Below, in pieces: positions 1-7,790 of a DNA stretch of 64,000 nucleotides. Source of the DNA: Mycobacterium paraffinicum (GTDB taxonomy: Bacteria; Actinomycetota; Actinomycetes; Mycobacteriales; Mycobacteriaceae); assembly GCF_001907675.1 (NCBI RefSeq), contig NZ_MPNT01000007.1, positions 124,001-188,000 of the forward strand, given 5' to 3'. Both the position numbers and the translations under genes were made by a program. Within the stretch, counting starts at the first letter, position 1. The number at the start of each line of letters is the position of its first letter. The notes under the pieces are model-generated. The model saw nothing but the letters and a program-made list of their open reading frames with translations, made no database searches and was not told the DNA's origin.

Positions 1-1
1 C

Positions 2-2314
2 CACGGCGGCCAGGTGTTGATCGCGGACTCCACGGCCGGTCTGCTCACCGGAGTGGATCTGGTCGACCTGGGGCCGCGGCGGTTGCGGGATGTGCCCATG
101 CCGGTCGGCGTGTTTCAGGTCCGAGCCCCCGGGTTGCGCTCGAGCTTTCCGCCGCTGCGGGCGCTGGATAGCACTCCCGGAAATCTGCGGCCGATGGGCA
201 CCAGCTTGGTCGGACGCGAGGCCGCGATCGCCGACATCGAGGCGGCGGTCAAGGCGCGTCGATTGGTGACGCTGACCGGAGTGGGTGGGGTCGGCAAGAC
301 ACGCCTCGCGTTAGAGGTGGCCGCGCGGTTGGCCGATGAATTCCCCGACGGCGCTTGGCTTTTCGAGTTGGCCGCGGTCACCGATCCGGCGGCGGTGCCC
401 GACGCGGTCGCGGCCGTGTTGGGCATCACCCAGCAACCGGGCAAGACCGTCGGCGCGTCGGTGGCCGCCGCATTGGAGGATCGGGTCCGGCTCCTGGTGT
501 TCGACAACTGCGAGCACATTCTCGACGCCGCCGCCGACCTGATCGAAGCCATCCTGGCGCACTCGACGACGGTGCGAATCCTGGCAACCAGCCGCGAAGG
601 ACTCGGAATCCCCGACGAGCAGGTCTGGCCGGTGCGCCCGCTGGATGCCGCGGCGGGAATCGACTCCGCGGCGGTGGCCCTGTTCGCCGAACGCGCACAA
701 AGCATCTCGGCGGGATTCACGATGACCGACGGCGGTGAAGCCGCCGCGGTCACCGAGATCTGTCAACGGCTCGACGGCATTCCCTTGGCCATCGAGCTGG
801 CGGCCTCGCGGATGGCGTCGATGACGGCCAGCGAGGTCCGTGACCGTATCGATCACCGGTTCAGACTTCTGGTCGGCTCGCGGCGCGGCCTGGAACGCCA
901 CCACACGCTGCGCCACGCGGTGGCCTGGTCCTACGACCTTCTCGGCGATGCAGAAAAGACGGTGCTGGACCGGTGCTCGGTGTTCGCGGGCGGATTCGAC
1001 CTGGAAAGTGCCTGCGCCGTCATGGGTTCCGATGACGACTACGTCATCCTGGACCTGCTCGACGCCCTGGTGCGCAAGTCGCTGCTGATCGCCGACCGGT
1101 CTTCGGGGCGCACCCGGTTTTCGATGCTCGAGACGATCCGCCAATTCGCCGAGGAGCAACTCGTCGCCTCCGGCACTGCGGAGGAGGTACGCGACGCGCA
1201 TGCCCGCCATTTCGCGGGGCGTGAGGCCGGCATCATGGCCCTGTGGGACAGCCCGCGCCAGCGCGAGGCGTACGCCTGGCTCACCGTCGAGTTGGCCAAC
1301 CTGCGCACCGCCTTTCGCTGGGCCACCGACCACGACGACCTGGACGCGGGCGCCGCCATCGCCGCGTATGCGGGATTACTCGGTCCGTTCCTCGAGAACT
1401 ACGAACCCATCGCCTGGGCCGAGGAACTGGTAGGAGCCCTCCGCGCCGTCGACCACCCGCGCCTCGCGGCCGTATGTGTGAGCGCATCGCTGTGCGTTCT
1501 CGTCGGTCGGTTCCAAGAGGCCGTGCGCTACAGCGAGGTCGGTCAGACAGTTATCGCGGCCGCCACCGACAAGGTGTCGTACTTCGGTGAGCCGTTTCTC
1601 GGCAGTGCGTACCTGTTCGTCGGGCAGCCCGAACGGTATCTCGAGCTGTGCCGTGCCCAAGTGAGGCGCAGCGGCGACGCGAACACGTTTGGCATGGCGA
1701 ACCTGGTGTTCGCTCTCGCCGTCTGCGGTGCGGCTGACGAGGCGATGGCAACCGGCGTCGGCCTCATCGATGCCGCCGAAGCCACCGGGAATCCCTGGGT
1801 GCTTGCCTACGCGCTTTTCGCGTACGGGTACGCCGTCCGGGCCACCGATCCGACTACGGCCCTCGCGGCGCTGCGCCGTACTCTGCTCGTCGCGCGGGAC
1901 AGCGGCAACCGGTTCTTCGAGACCCAATTCCCGTACTGGGCGGCCGGACTAGTGGCCGAGCAGGGGGACCCGGGGGCGGCGGTGGACCACCTCGCGGTGG
2001 CCATCCGCAATAACCACGAGTCGGGCAACATCGGCATGTTGTTCAACGCCCTGGGTGTCCTTGCCGTGGTCCTCGACCGGCTCGGACGCTACGAACCGGC
2101 TTCCACCATCGCCGGTTTGGCAGCGGTCAGTCCCATGGCAGCAACCACCTTGCCCGAACTGGGCGCAATGATCGCCCACCTTCGCAAGGTTCTCGGTGAC
2201 CAAACCTACGAAACGCTCGCCCGCGAGGGCGAGAAAATGACCACCGCCGAGATGGTGACTTACGCGTACGACCAAATCGACCGGGCCCGAACGGAATTCG
2301 AACAGCCCCGCTGA
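2..2314 (+). CDS. AAA/STAND-type ATPase regulator with adenylate-cyclase-like N-terminus (5' end missing)
   Basis: The reading frame is open from the first bases of the window, so the gene begins upstream. The first visible residues (HGGQVLIADSTA, then a VDLGPRRLRD segment) resemble the C-terminal end of a class III nucleotide cyclase domain. A nucleotide-binding domain follows: a P-loop GVGGVGKT about 93 residues in, a Walker B-like LLVFDNCEH, and a GIPLAIELAASR segment typical of STAND/NB-ARC ATPases. The C-terminal half is helical, TPR-like and rich in alanine. Mycobacteria carry several such cyclase-ATPase fusions, usually ending in a LuxR-type HTH. No HTH is evident here; the protein ends shortly after the TPR-like part. 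The target is unknown. Its stop codon directly abuts the convergent modA stop codon. Confidence 0.8.
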   Translation, partial: HGGQVLIADSTAGLLTGVDLVDLGPRRLRDVPMPVGVFQVRAPGLRSSFPPLRALDSTPGNLRPMGTSLVGREAAIADIEAAVKARRLVTLTGVGGVGKTRLALEVAARLADEFPDGAWLFELAAVTDPAAVPDAVAAVLGITQQPGKTVGASVAAALEDRVRLLVFDNCEHILDAAADLIEAILAHSTTVRILATSREGLGIPDEQVWPVRPLDAAAGIDSAAVALFAERAQSISAGFTMTDGGEAAAVTEICQRLDGIPLAIELAASRMASMTASEVRDRIDHRFRLLVGSRRGLERHHTLRHAVAWSYDLLGDAEKTVLDRCSVFAGGFDLESACAVMGSDDDYVILDLLDALVRKSLLIADRSSGRTRFSMLETIRQFAEEQLVASGTAEEVRDAHARHFAGREAGIMALWDSPRQREAYAWLTVELANLRTAFRWATDHDDLDAGAAIAAYAGLLGPFLENYEPIAWAEELVGALRAVDHPRLAAVCVSASLCVLVGRFQEAVRYSEVGQTVIAAATDKVSYFGEPFLGSAYLFVGQPERYLELCRAQVRRSGDANTFGMANLVFALAVCGAADEAMATGVGLIDAAEATGNPWVLAYALFAYGYAVRATDPTTALAALRRTLLVARDSGNRFFETQFPYWAAGLVAEQGDPGAAVDHLAVAIRNNHESGNIGMLFNALGVLAVVLDRLGRYEPASTIAGLAAVSPMAATTLPELGAMIAHLRKVLGDQTYETLAREGEKMTTAEMVTYAYDQIDRARTEFEQPR

Positions 2315-3085
2315 TCAGGGTTTGGCGAAGCCCGACTGGGCCAGGATGTCTTGACCGGTGGCACCCGTCACCATGGCCACGAACGTCTGCGCCAACGTCG
2401 CCTGCGCGGCGTTCTTCAACACCGCGATCGGATAGACGTTGACGGCGCCGGCGGCTTCCGGGAAGCCGACCGTCGTCACCTTGTTCCCGGCGCTGTGGGC
2501 GTCGGTGACGTAGACGAGTCCGGCGTCGGCCTGGCCGCTGGTGACCTTGTTGAGGACGTCCGTCACGCTCAGCTCCTCGCTCACCGGGTTCAGGTGGACG
2601 CCGGTGCTGTCCTCGACGCGCTGCGCCGCCGACCCGCACGGCACCGGCATCTGGCAGATCACCACGCTCAGCCCCGGCTTGGCGAGGTCGGCGAAGGACC
2701 CGACCTTCTTCGGGTTGCCCGGCGCCGTGACGATGACCAACGTGTTCGAGGCGAAGTTCGTCGGGTTGCCGGTCAGCAGCCCCGCATTGGCGACCGTGTC
2801 CATCTGCGCCGTGTCCGCCGACGCGAAGACGTCGGCGGTGGCGCCCTGCGCCAGCTGGATGGCCAGCTCGGACGACCCCGCGAATTCGAAGTCGACGCTG
2901 CTGCCCGGGTTCTGGGCCTTGAACTGCGCACCGATCTGGATGAATGCCGGCTTCAGCGAGGCGGCGGCGAACACCACCACCTTCCCGGACGCCGAGGCCG
3001 GCGAGGCCGATTTCGAGCCGCACCCGATCAGGGTCGCCATCAGCATCGTCGACACCAAACCGGCCAGCAGCCCGATCCGAGGCAT
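2315..3085 (-). CDS. modA: Molybdate ABC transporter substrate-binding lipoprotein ModA
   Basis: A 256-residue precursor with a signal peptide ending in the lipobox LIGC (Cys22), so it is predicted to be an exported lipoprotein on the outer face of the membrane. The mature part opens with VVVFAAASLKPAF, the typical ModA start, and contains the GSSELAIQLAQGATADVFASAD segment that forms the oxyanion pocket in this family. ModA captures molybdate for the ModBC permease, which supplies molybdenum-cofactor enzymes. In M. tuberculosis modA is followed by modB and modC. Here the gene downstream is the convergent ATPase regulator with no spacer, so no permease genes adjoin it. The start is an ATG and the upstream spacer is shared with a divergent SDR gene. 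Confidence 0.92.
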   Translation of the reverse strand: MPRIGLLAGLVSTMLMATLIGCGSKSASPASASGKVVVFAAASLKPAFIQIGAQFKAQNPGSSVDFEFAGSSELAIQLAQGATADVFASADTAQMDTVANAGLLTGNPTNFASNTLVIVTAPGNPKKVGSFADLAKPGLSVVICQMPVPCGSAAQRVEDSTGVHLNPVSEELSVTDVLNKVTSGQADAGLVYVTDAHSAGNKVTTVGFPEAAGAVNVYPIAVLKNAAQATLAQTFVAMVTGATGQDILAQSGFAKP

Positions 3086-3149
3086 GGATCACCCTAACCC
3101 GCCGATGATGCGGTCCGATTTGAGGGTTAATCGGCGCAAAAGAGGGACG

Positions 3150-3210
3150 GCCGAATAGTTACCCAAATGATCCGCGAGTCGCGGCGCCAACAATTTCGCC
3201 GAATAGCTAC
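3150..3210. repeat. Two 13-bp direct repeats in the modA/SDR divergent promoter region
   Basis: GCCGAATAGTTAC at 3150-3162 and GCCGAATAGCTAC at 3198-3210 differ at one base and are 48 bp apart, in the spacer between modA and the divergent SDR gene. Paired motifs in a divergent promoter can be regulator half-sites. No known regulator is assigned and chance occurrence is possible. Confidence 0.35.
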
Positions 3211-3319
3211 TGTCCAGTAACATGTACGCATATTGATGCCATAGCGCGCTGAGATCCCAGGCCGGTGTTTCGAGCGATCCCCGCCAGGATCTGGGTTCAA
3301 CGTTGAACACGAGGAGGTC

Positions 3320-3997
3320 ATGGCAGTGGAAGTATTGGTCACCGGTGGGGACACCGAATTGGGGCGCACAGTGGCCGAAGGCTTCCGCGATGACGGTCAC
3401 AAGGTGACCCTCGTGGGCGCGCGGCGCAGCGACCTGGAGATCGCCGCCAAGGAGCTGGACGTCGACGCGATCGTCTGCGACACCACCGACCCCGCGAGCC
3501 TGACCGAGGCCCGTCCCCTGTTCCCCCACCATCTGGACACCATCGTCAACGTCCCGGCGCCCGCCTGGGAGGCCGGCGACCCGCGCACGTACTCGATCGC
3601 CGACACGGCCAACGCGTGGCGCAACGCCCTGGACGCGACGGTGCTTTCCGCCGTGCTGACGGTGCAGACCGTGGGTGATCACCTGCGTTCGGGCGGTTCC
3701 ATCATCAGCGTGGTGCCCGAGAACCCGCCCGCCGGAAGCGTCGGCGCCGCGATCAAGGCCACCCTGTCGAATTGGGTCGCCGGACAGGCGAGCGTCTTCG
3801 GCACGCGCGGCATCACGGTCAACGCCGTGGCCAGTGGGCGCAGCGCGCAGCCCGGTTACGACGGCCTCTCCCGCACGCCTCCGTCGGTGGCCGCCGAGGT
3901 GGCCCGGTTGGCTCTGTTCCTGACGACCCCGGCGGCCCGCCACATCACCGGCCAGACGCTGCACGTCAGCCACGGCGCGCTCGCGCAATTCGGCTGA
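3320..3997 (+). CDS. SDR-family oxidoreductase (Rv1856c-like)
   Basis: A 225-residue short-chain dehydrogenase/reductase-fold protein. The N-terminus VLVTGGDTELGRTVAEGF is a variant of the glycine-rich TGxxxGxG dinucleotide loop, and the C-terminal part ends in an ITGQTLHVSHGAL segment typical of the family. The canonical catalytic YxxxK is not obvious, so activity may be reduced or altered. A GAGGAGG ribosome-binding site lies just upstream of the ATG. Its order next to the F420-type oxidoreductase matches Rv1856c-Rv1855c of M. tuberculosis. The substrate is unknown. Confidence 0.82.
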   Translation: MAVEVLVTGGDTELGRTVAEGFRDDGHKVTLVGARRSDLEIAAKELDVDAIVCDTTDPASLTEARPLFPHHLDTIVNVPAPAWEAGDPRTYSIADTANAWRNALDATVLSAVLTVQTVGDHLRSGGSIISVVPENPPAGSVGAAIKATLSNWVAGQASVFGTRGITVNAVASGRSAQPGYDGLSRTPPSVAAEVARLALFLTTPAARHITGQTLHVSHGALAQFG

Positions 3998-4056
3998 GGG
4001 CGTAATCGGAGCCCGAGCCGTACCCTCGCGCGCGGAGCCGCACTACCGTAGATCGC

Positions 4057-4974
4057 GTGGCTATTCGACTCGGTCTGCAGATTCCCAACTTCTCCTACGG
4101 CACCGGGGTGGACAAGCTCTTCCCCACGGTCATCGCCCAGGCCCGCGAGGCCGAATCCGCCGGTTTCGACTCGGTGTTCGTGATGGACCACTTCTACCAA
4201 CTGCCCATGCTCGGCGACCCCGATCAGCCGATGCTGGAGGCCTACACCGCCCTGGGCGCGCTGGCCACCGCTACCGAGCGAGTCCAGTTGGGCACCTTGG
4301 TGACCGGCAACACCTACCGCAATCCCGCGCTGCTGGCGAAGACCATCACCACCCTCGACGTGGTGAGCCAGGGCCGCGCCATCCTGGGCATCGGAACCGG
4401 CTGGTTCGAACTCGAGCATGACCAATTGGGTTTCGAATTCGGCACTTTCACCGACCGGTTCAACCGGCTCGAGGAGGCGCTGCAGATCATCCTGCCGATG
4501 CTCAAGGGCGAGCGGCCGACCTTCTCCGGCAACTGGTACCACGTGCGCGAGGCGGTGGCGAATCCCCGCTTCCGCGACCACATTCCGCTGATGATCGGTG
4601 GTAGCGGTGAGAAGAAGACGATCCCCCTCGCCGCGCGGCATTTCGATCACCTCAACGTCATCGCCGGGTTCGACGAATTGGCCGGCAAATTGGACGTCGT
4701 GCGGCGGCGCTGTGAGGAGATCGGCCGCGACCCGGCGACGCTGGAAACCAGCACGCTGACCACGGTGCTGGTCGACGAGAACACCAAACCCGACCAGATT
4801 CCAGCCGAGATGACCCAGCGCATGGTGGTCGGCAGCCCCGAGTCGGTCGCCGACCAGATCAAGAGCAAGGTGGTGGACGCCGGGATCGACGGCGTGATCA
4901 TCAACCTGCCGTTCTACACCCCGGGCGTGATCAGCGCCGTCGGCGAAGCGCTGCGCCCGGTCGTCGGCCGGTAA
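4057..4974 (+). CDS. LLM-class (F420-dependent type) oxidoreductase (Rv1855c-like)
   Basis: 305 residues of luciferase-like monooxygenase type. The N-terminus RLGLQIPNFSYG, the GFDSVFVMDHFYQLP segment, the RVQLGTLVTGNTYRNPALLAKTITTLD strand-helix and the AILGIGTGWFELEH segment are the standard features of F420-dependent LLM proteins. These enzymes use reduced F420 or flavin on varied substrates; the substrate here is unknown. The GTG start at 4057 is the first start that preserves the family N-terminus. It follows the SDR gene by about 60 bp in the same direction and is probably co-expressed with it. Confidence 0.85.
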   Translation: MAIRLGLQIPNFSYGTGVDKLFPTVIAQAREAESAGFDSVFVMDHFYQLPMLGDPDQPMLEAYTALGALATATERVQLGTLVTGNTYRNPALLAKTITTLDVVSQGRAILGIGTGWFELEHDQLGFEFGTFTDRFNRLEEALQIILPMLKGERPTFSGNWYHVREAVANPRFRDHIPLMIGGSGEKKTIPLAARHFDHLNVIAGFDELAGKLDVVRRRCEEIGRDPATLETSTLTTVLVDENTKPDQIPAEMTQRMVVGSPESVADQIKSKVVDAGIDGVIINLPFYTPGVISAVGEALRPVVGR

Positions 4975-4997
4975 CCGCGAGGCCCGTGCGGTCGCGG
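4975..4997 (+). terminator. Hairpin after the LLM oxidoreductase gene
   Basis: CCGCGA (4975-4980) pairs with TCGCGG (4992-4997) immediately after the stop codon. The stem is 6 bp with an 11-nt loop and no T-tract, so it is a weak candidate. Confidence 0.35.
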
Positions 4998-5084
4998 ATT
5001 GGCGGCGCGGCGGTAATACTTCCGGGTAGCAGCGTTTACCTGCGCCACCCGGGCGCATCGCGGAAGGAAAGGGGCGGAACGGCC

Positions 5085-5456
5085 ATGAACAAACTAGTCC
5101 TGGCGGTCGTCGCGGCCGGCGTGGCGTTTGTCGCACCCCCGGTCGCGCAGGCCGGCGGCGACGCGATCGCGATGGCGATATCGGACTCCACCGGCCACAT
5201 CGACATAGCCGACGGCGCCTCGAACGTGGGTGCAGCCGAAAAGGCGGTCATGGAGACGTGCCGCAAGACGATCAGCGACTGCCGCCTGCTGGCCAGTGGG
5301 CAGGGTGGGTGCGTGGCGCTGGTGATGAACGCGTCGAAGACTAAATACTTCGGGGGCTGGGGGCCGACGCCCGAAGAGGCGGAGGCGCAGGCGCTCTCAC
5401 GCGCCCCCGGCGGAACGATCCAGGCGGGCCACGACCACTGCGTGGGCGGGGGCTAG
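5085..5456 (+). CDS. Small secreted DUF4189-type protein
   Basis: A 123-residue precursor. The ATG at 5085 is preceded by GGAAGGAAAGGGG and begins a clean signal peptide (MNKLVLAVVAAGVAFVAPPVAQA). The open frame extends upstream, but that part carries no secretion signal. The mature region has conserved cysteines (ETCRKTISDC, GGCVALVM, HDHC) and an alternating GWGPTPEEAEAQAL segment, as in the DUF4189 family that includes Rv1269c and Rv1813c. The cysteines probably form disulphides outside the cell. The function is unknown. It stands alone between the LLM gene and ndh, where M. tuberculosis has no counterpart that I recall. Confidence 0.75.
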   Translation: MNKLVLAVVAAGVAFVAPPVAQAGGDAIAMAISDSTGHIDIADGASNVGAAEKAVMETCRKTISDCRLLASGQGGCVALVMNASKTKYFGGWGPTPEEAEAQALSRAPGGTIQAGHDHCVGGG

Positions 5457-5552
5457 ACCCGCCTACCGGCGACGGCGCCCCTGCGGGTGACAACCTGATA
5501 GCTGCGCCACAGTGACCGCCGTCCACCAGGGTTTTCGGCTCGCGAACCGTTA

Positions 5553-5568
5553 GTGTTGCAAACAACAC
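5553..5568. promoter_or_regulatory. Palindrome upstream of ndh
   Basis: GTGTTG-CAAA-CAACAC is a perfect 6+6 inverted repeat about 95 bp upstream of the ndh ATG, in the right place for an operator. It departs from the Crp consensus TGTGA-N6-TCACA, so the binding protein is not identified. Confidence 0.5.
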
Positions 5569-5663
5569 ACGCTGACCAACTAGGTTTCCGGGTATCCGCC
5601 TGACTAGCGTTGTGGCTAACTGCAGTCGCGTGTCCAAAAGCCCCCGTCAGGAGCAGCGGAAAC

Positions 5664-7052
5664 ATGAGCCCCCCACCAGAAACCACAGCTGGAACCGAAC
5701 GGCGCCACCGGGTCGTCATCATCGGTTCGGGATTCGGTGGGCTCAACGCGGCAAAGAAACTCAAGCACGCCAACGTCGACATCAAGCTGATCGCGCGCAC
5801 CACCCACCACCTGTTCCAGCCGTTGCTGTATCAGGTGGCGACGGGCATCGTGTCCGAGGGCGATATCGCACCGCCCACCCGTGTCGTCCTGCGCAGGCAG
5901 CGCAACGTCCAGGTGCTACTCGGCGACGTGACGCATGTCGATCTGGACGGGCAGTTCGTGGTGTCCGATCTGCTCGGCCACACCTACGAAACCCCTTACG
6001 ACAGCTTGATTATCGCCGCCGGCGCGGGGCAGTCCTACTTCGGCAACGACCACTTCGCCGAATTCGCGCCGGGCATGAAGTCGATCGACGACGCACTGGA
6101 GGTGCGTGGTCGCATCCTGAGCGCGTTCGAGCAGGCGGAGCGGTCGCGCGATCCCGAACGACGGGCCAAGCTGCTGACGTTCACCGTCATCGGCGCCGGC
6201 CCCACCGGCGTCGAAATGGCCGGCCAGATCGCGGAATTGGCGGCTCACACGCTGAAGGGCTCGTTCCGTGGCATCGACTCCACCAAGGCGCGGGTGATCC
6301 TGCTCGACGCCGCGCCCGCGGTGTTGCCGCCGTTCGGCGACAAGCTGGGGGCGCGGGCGCGGGCCCGGCTGGAGAAGATGGGCGTGGAGATCCAACTGGG
6401 GGCGATGGTCACCGACGTCGACCGCAACGGCATCACCGTCAAGGACTCCGACGGCACCATCCGCCGCATCGAATCCGCCTGCAAGGTGTGGTCCGCGGGC
6501 GTGCAGGCCAGCGGGCTGGGCCGGGACCTCGCCGAACAATCGTCGGTGGAACTGGACCGGGCCGGCCGCGTCAAGGTGCTGCCCGACCTCTCGGTCCCCG
6601 GCCACCCGAACGTGTTCGTGATCGGCGACATGGCCGCCGTCGAGGGCGTTCCGGGGGTGGCGCAGGGCGCGATTCAGGGCGCCAAGTACGTCGCCGGCAC
6701 GATCAAGGCCGAACTCGGCGGCGCCGATCCGGCCGAGCGCGAGCCGTTCCAGTATTTCGACAAGGGCTCCATGGCCACGGTTTCGCGGTTCTCCGCGGTG
6801 GCAAAGGTGGGCCCGCTGGAATTCAGCGGCTTCATCGCCTGGCTGATGTGGCTGGTGCTGCACCTGGTCTACCTGGTCGGGTTCAAGACCAAGGTCAGCA
6901 CGCTGCTGTCGTGGACGGTGACCTTCCTGAGCACCCGCCGCGGCCAGCTGACGATCACCGAGCAGCAGGCCTTCGCCCGCACCCGCCTGGAACAGCTGGC
7001 GGTGCTCGCCGCCGAAGCCAAGGGGCCGGCGGCCGCCAAGCGAGCGAGCTAA
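5664..7052 (+). CDS. ndh: Type II NADH dehydrogenase (NDH-2)
   Basis: A 462-residue flavoprotein that oxidises NADH and reduces menaquinone at the inner face of the membrane without pumping protons. The FAD-binding motif VVIIGSGFGGLNAAKKL is near the N-terminus and the NAD-binding motif VIGAGPTGVEMAGQIAEL is in the middle. Further on are the VFVIGDMAAVEG segment and a C-terminal hydrophobic membrane-anchoring stretch (FIAWLMWLVLHLVYLVGF). The ATG at 5664 gives the N-terminus MSPPPETTAG, closely matching M. tuberculosis Ndh; the longer frame from 5610 is not needed. A GTCAGGAGC site precedes the start. The gene is convergent with the thioesterase gene. In M. tuberculosis the urease operon separates these two genes. 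Confidence 0.97.
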   Translation: MSPPPETTAGTERRHRVVIIGSGFGGLNAAKKLKHANVDIKLIARTTHHLFQPLLYQVATGIVSEGDIAPPTRVVLRRQRNVQVLLGDVTHVDLDGQFVVSDLLGHTYETPYDSLIIAAGAGQSYFGNDHFAEFAPGMKSIDDALEVRGRILSAFEQAERSRDPERRAKLLTFTVIGAGPTGVEMAGQIAELAAHTLKGSFRGIDSTKARVILLDAAPAVLPPFGDKLGARARARLEKMGVEIQLGAMVTDVDRNGITVKDSDGTIRRIESACKVWSAGVQASGLGRDLAEQSSVELDRAGRVKVLPDLSVPGHPNVFVIGDMAAVEGVPGVAQGAIQGAKYVAGTIKAELGGADPAEREPFQYFDKGSMATVSRFSAVAKVGPLEFSGFIAWLMWLVLHLVYLVGFKTKVSTLLSWTVTFLSTRRGQLTITEQQAFARTRLEQLAVLAAEAKGPAAAKRAS

Positions 7053-7138
7053 CCGGCTAGCCGGAACACGGCCCGAACGGCGATCACGGCGCCCGCGAAA
7101 GTCGTTGCCAATTGCCGCAATACGCCGTCGGGGTGGGT

Positions 7139-7537
7139 CTAGAGGTTCTGCAGGCGCACCTGGCCGCGGGCGACCACCCTATCGTCGTCGTCGGTGATGG
7201 TGACCAGCCACAGCTGTTGGCGCCGTCCGCGGTGGATCGGTTCGGCGGTGCCGTACACCATGCCCGCTCCGATGGAACGCAGAAAATCGGTGTTGTTGTT
7301 GACGCCCACGACGTTCCCGCCGCCGCGACTGGCAAGCCAGGTGTAGGCGGCCACGCTGGCCATGCTCTCGATGATCGAGCAGTAGACCCCGCCGTGCACG
7401 AGGCCCATCGGCTGCAACAGTTTGGGAGTGACCTCGAGCTGGGCGCGGGCGCCGTCGGGGCTGAGTTCGGTGAATTGCAGCCCGATCTCCTGATCGAAGG
7501 GCGCGATGAAATCCGGCGGCTCGGGAGGCTGTGGCAC
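7139..7537 (-). CDS. PaaI-type hotdog-fold thioesterase (Rv1847-like)
   Basis: A 132-residue hotdog-fold protein. The core LLQPMGLVHGGVYCSIIESMAS contains the HGG motif and a following Glu (IIES) used by PaaI/YdiI-type thioesterases. The VVGVNNNTDFLRSI and GRRQQLWLVTITDDDDRVVARGQVRL segments complete the beta sheet. It probably hydrolyses an acyl- or aryl-CoA thioester; the substrate is unknown. It is divergent from blaI across a spacer of about 250 bp that contains an IdeR-like box, and a strong hairpin lies in its presumed 5' leader. Confidence 0.85.
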   Translation of the reverse strand: MPQPPEPPDFIAPFDQEIGLQFTELSPDGARAQLEVTPKLLQPMGLVHGGVYCSIIESMASVAAYTWLASRGGGNVVGVNNNTDFLRSIGAGMVYGTAEPIHRGRRQQLWLVTITDDDDRVVARGQVRLQNL

Positions 7538-7570
7538 GTGTTGTGTTTACACCATCGCCCGGAAACGGCT

Positions 7571-7599
7571 GAGCCCCGTGCCACAGGGGCACGGGGCTC
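7571..7599 (-). promoter_or_regulatory. Strong hairpin in the presumed 5' leader of the thioesterase gene
   Basis: GAGCCCCGTGCC (7571-7582) and GGCACGGGGCTC (7588-7599) form a perfect 12-bp stem with a 5-nt loop, 34 bp upstream of the thioesterase start. It does not lie at the end of any gene, so a role in the leader (RNA stability, attenuation or protein binding) is more likely than simple termination. Confidence 0.55.
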
Positions 7600-7674
7600 G
7601 CCGATCGAGTAGACCGGGGGTCACTGCAGCCCTCAGGACTCTGCCGCGGTCGTTGTTCGCTCGACTGGGTTAGC

Positions 7675-7693
7675 ATAGGCAAGGCTGCCCTAA
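7675..7693. promoter_or_regulatory. IdeR (iron-box)-like operator
   Basis: ATAGGCAAGGCTGCCCTAA matches the 19-bp mycobacterial IdeR consensus TTAGGTTAGGCTAACCTAA at 14 positions. It lies between the divergent thioesterase and blaI genes and could repress either or both when iron is plentiful. I recall the M. tuberculosis Rv1846c/Rv1847 region being listed as iron-box controlled; this was not checked. Confidence 0.6.
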
Positions 7694-7733
7694 TTTCGCA
7701 AGCGCCTATCCGGGGCGGGGCGAGAAACTTCGG

Positions 7734-7750
7734 TACGACCGTCCGTAGTA
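7734..7750. promoter_or_regulatory. BlaI-type operator dyad upstream of blaI
   Basis: TACGAC-N5-GTAGTA is an imperfect dyad (one mismatch from TACTAC/GTAGTA) 41 bp upstream of the blaI ATG. TAC/GTA-rich dyads are typical of BlaI/MecI-family operators, which suggests autoregulation. Confidence 0.5.
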
Positions 7751-7790
7751 ATCGGAGTACGATGGTGTCGACGTCAGGAGAGAACGCACT

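Noticed and set aside
5553..5568. Crp (cAMP receptor) binding site upstream of ndh
   Set aside because: The dyad GTGTTG/CAACAC does not fit TGTGA-N6-TCACA closely enough to call.
5612..7060. 482-codon open frame on the plus strand overlapping ndh
   Set aside because: It is a different frame of the well-supported ndh gene with an Arg-rich meaningless translation.
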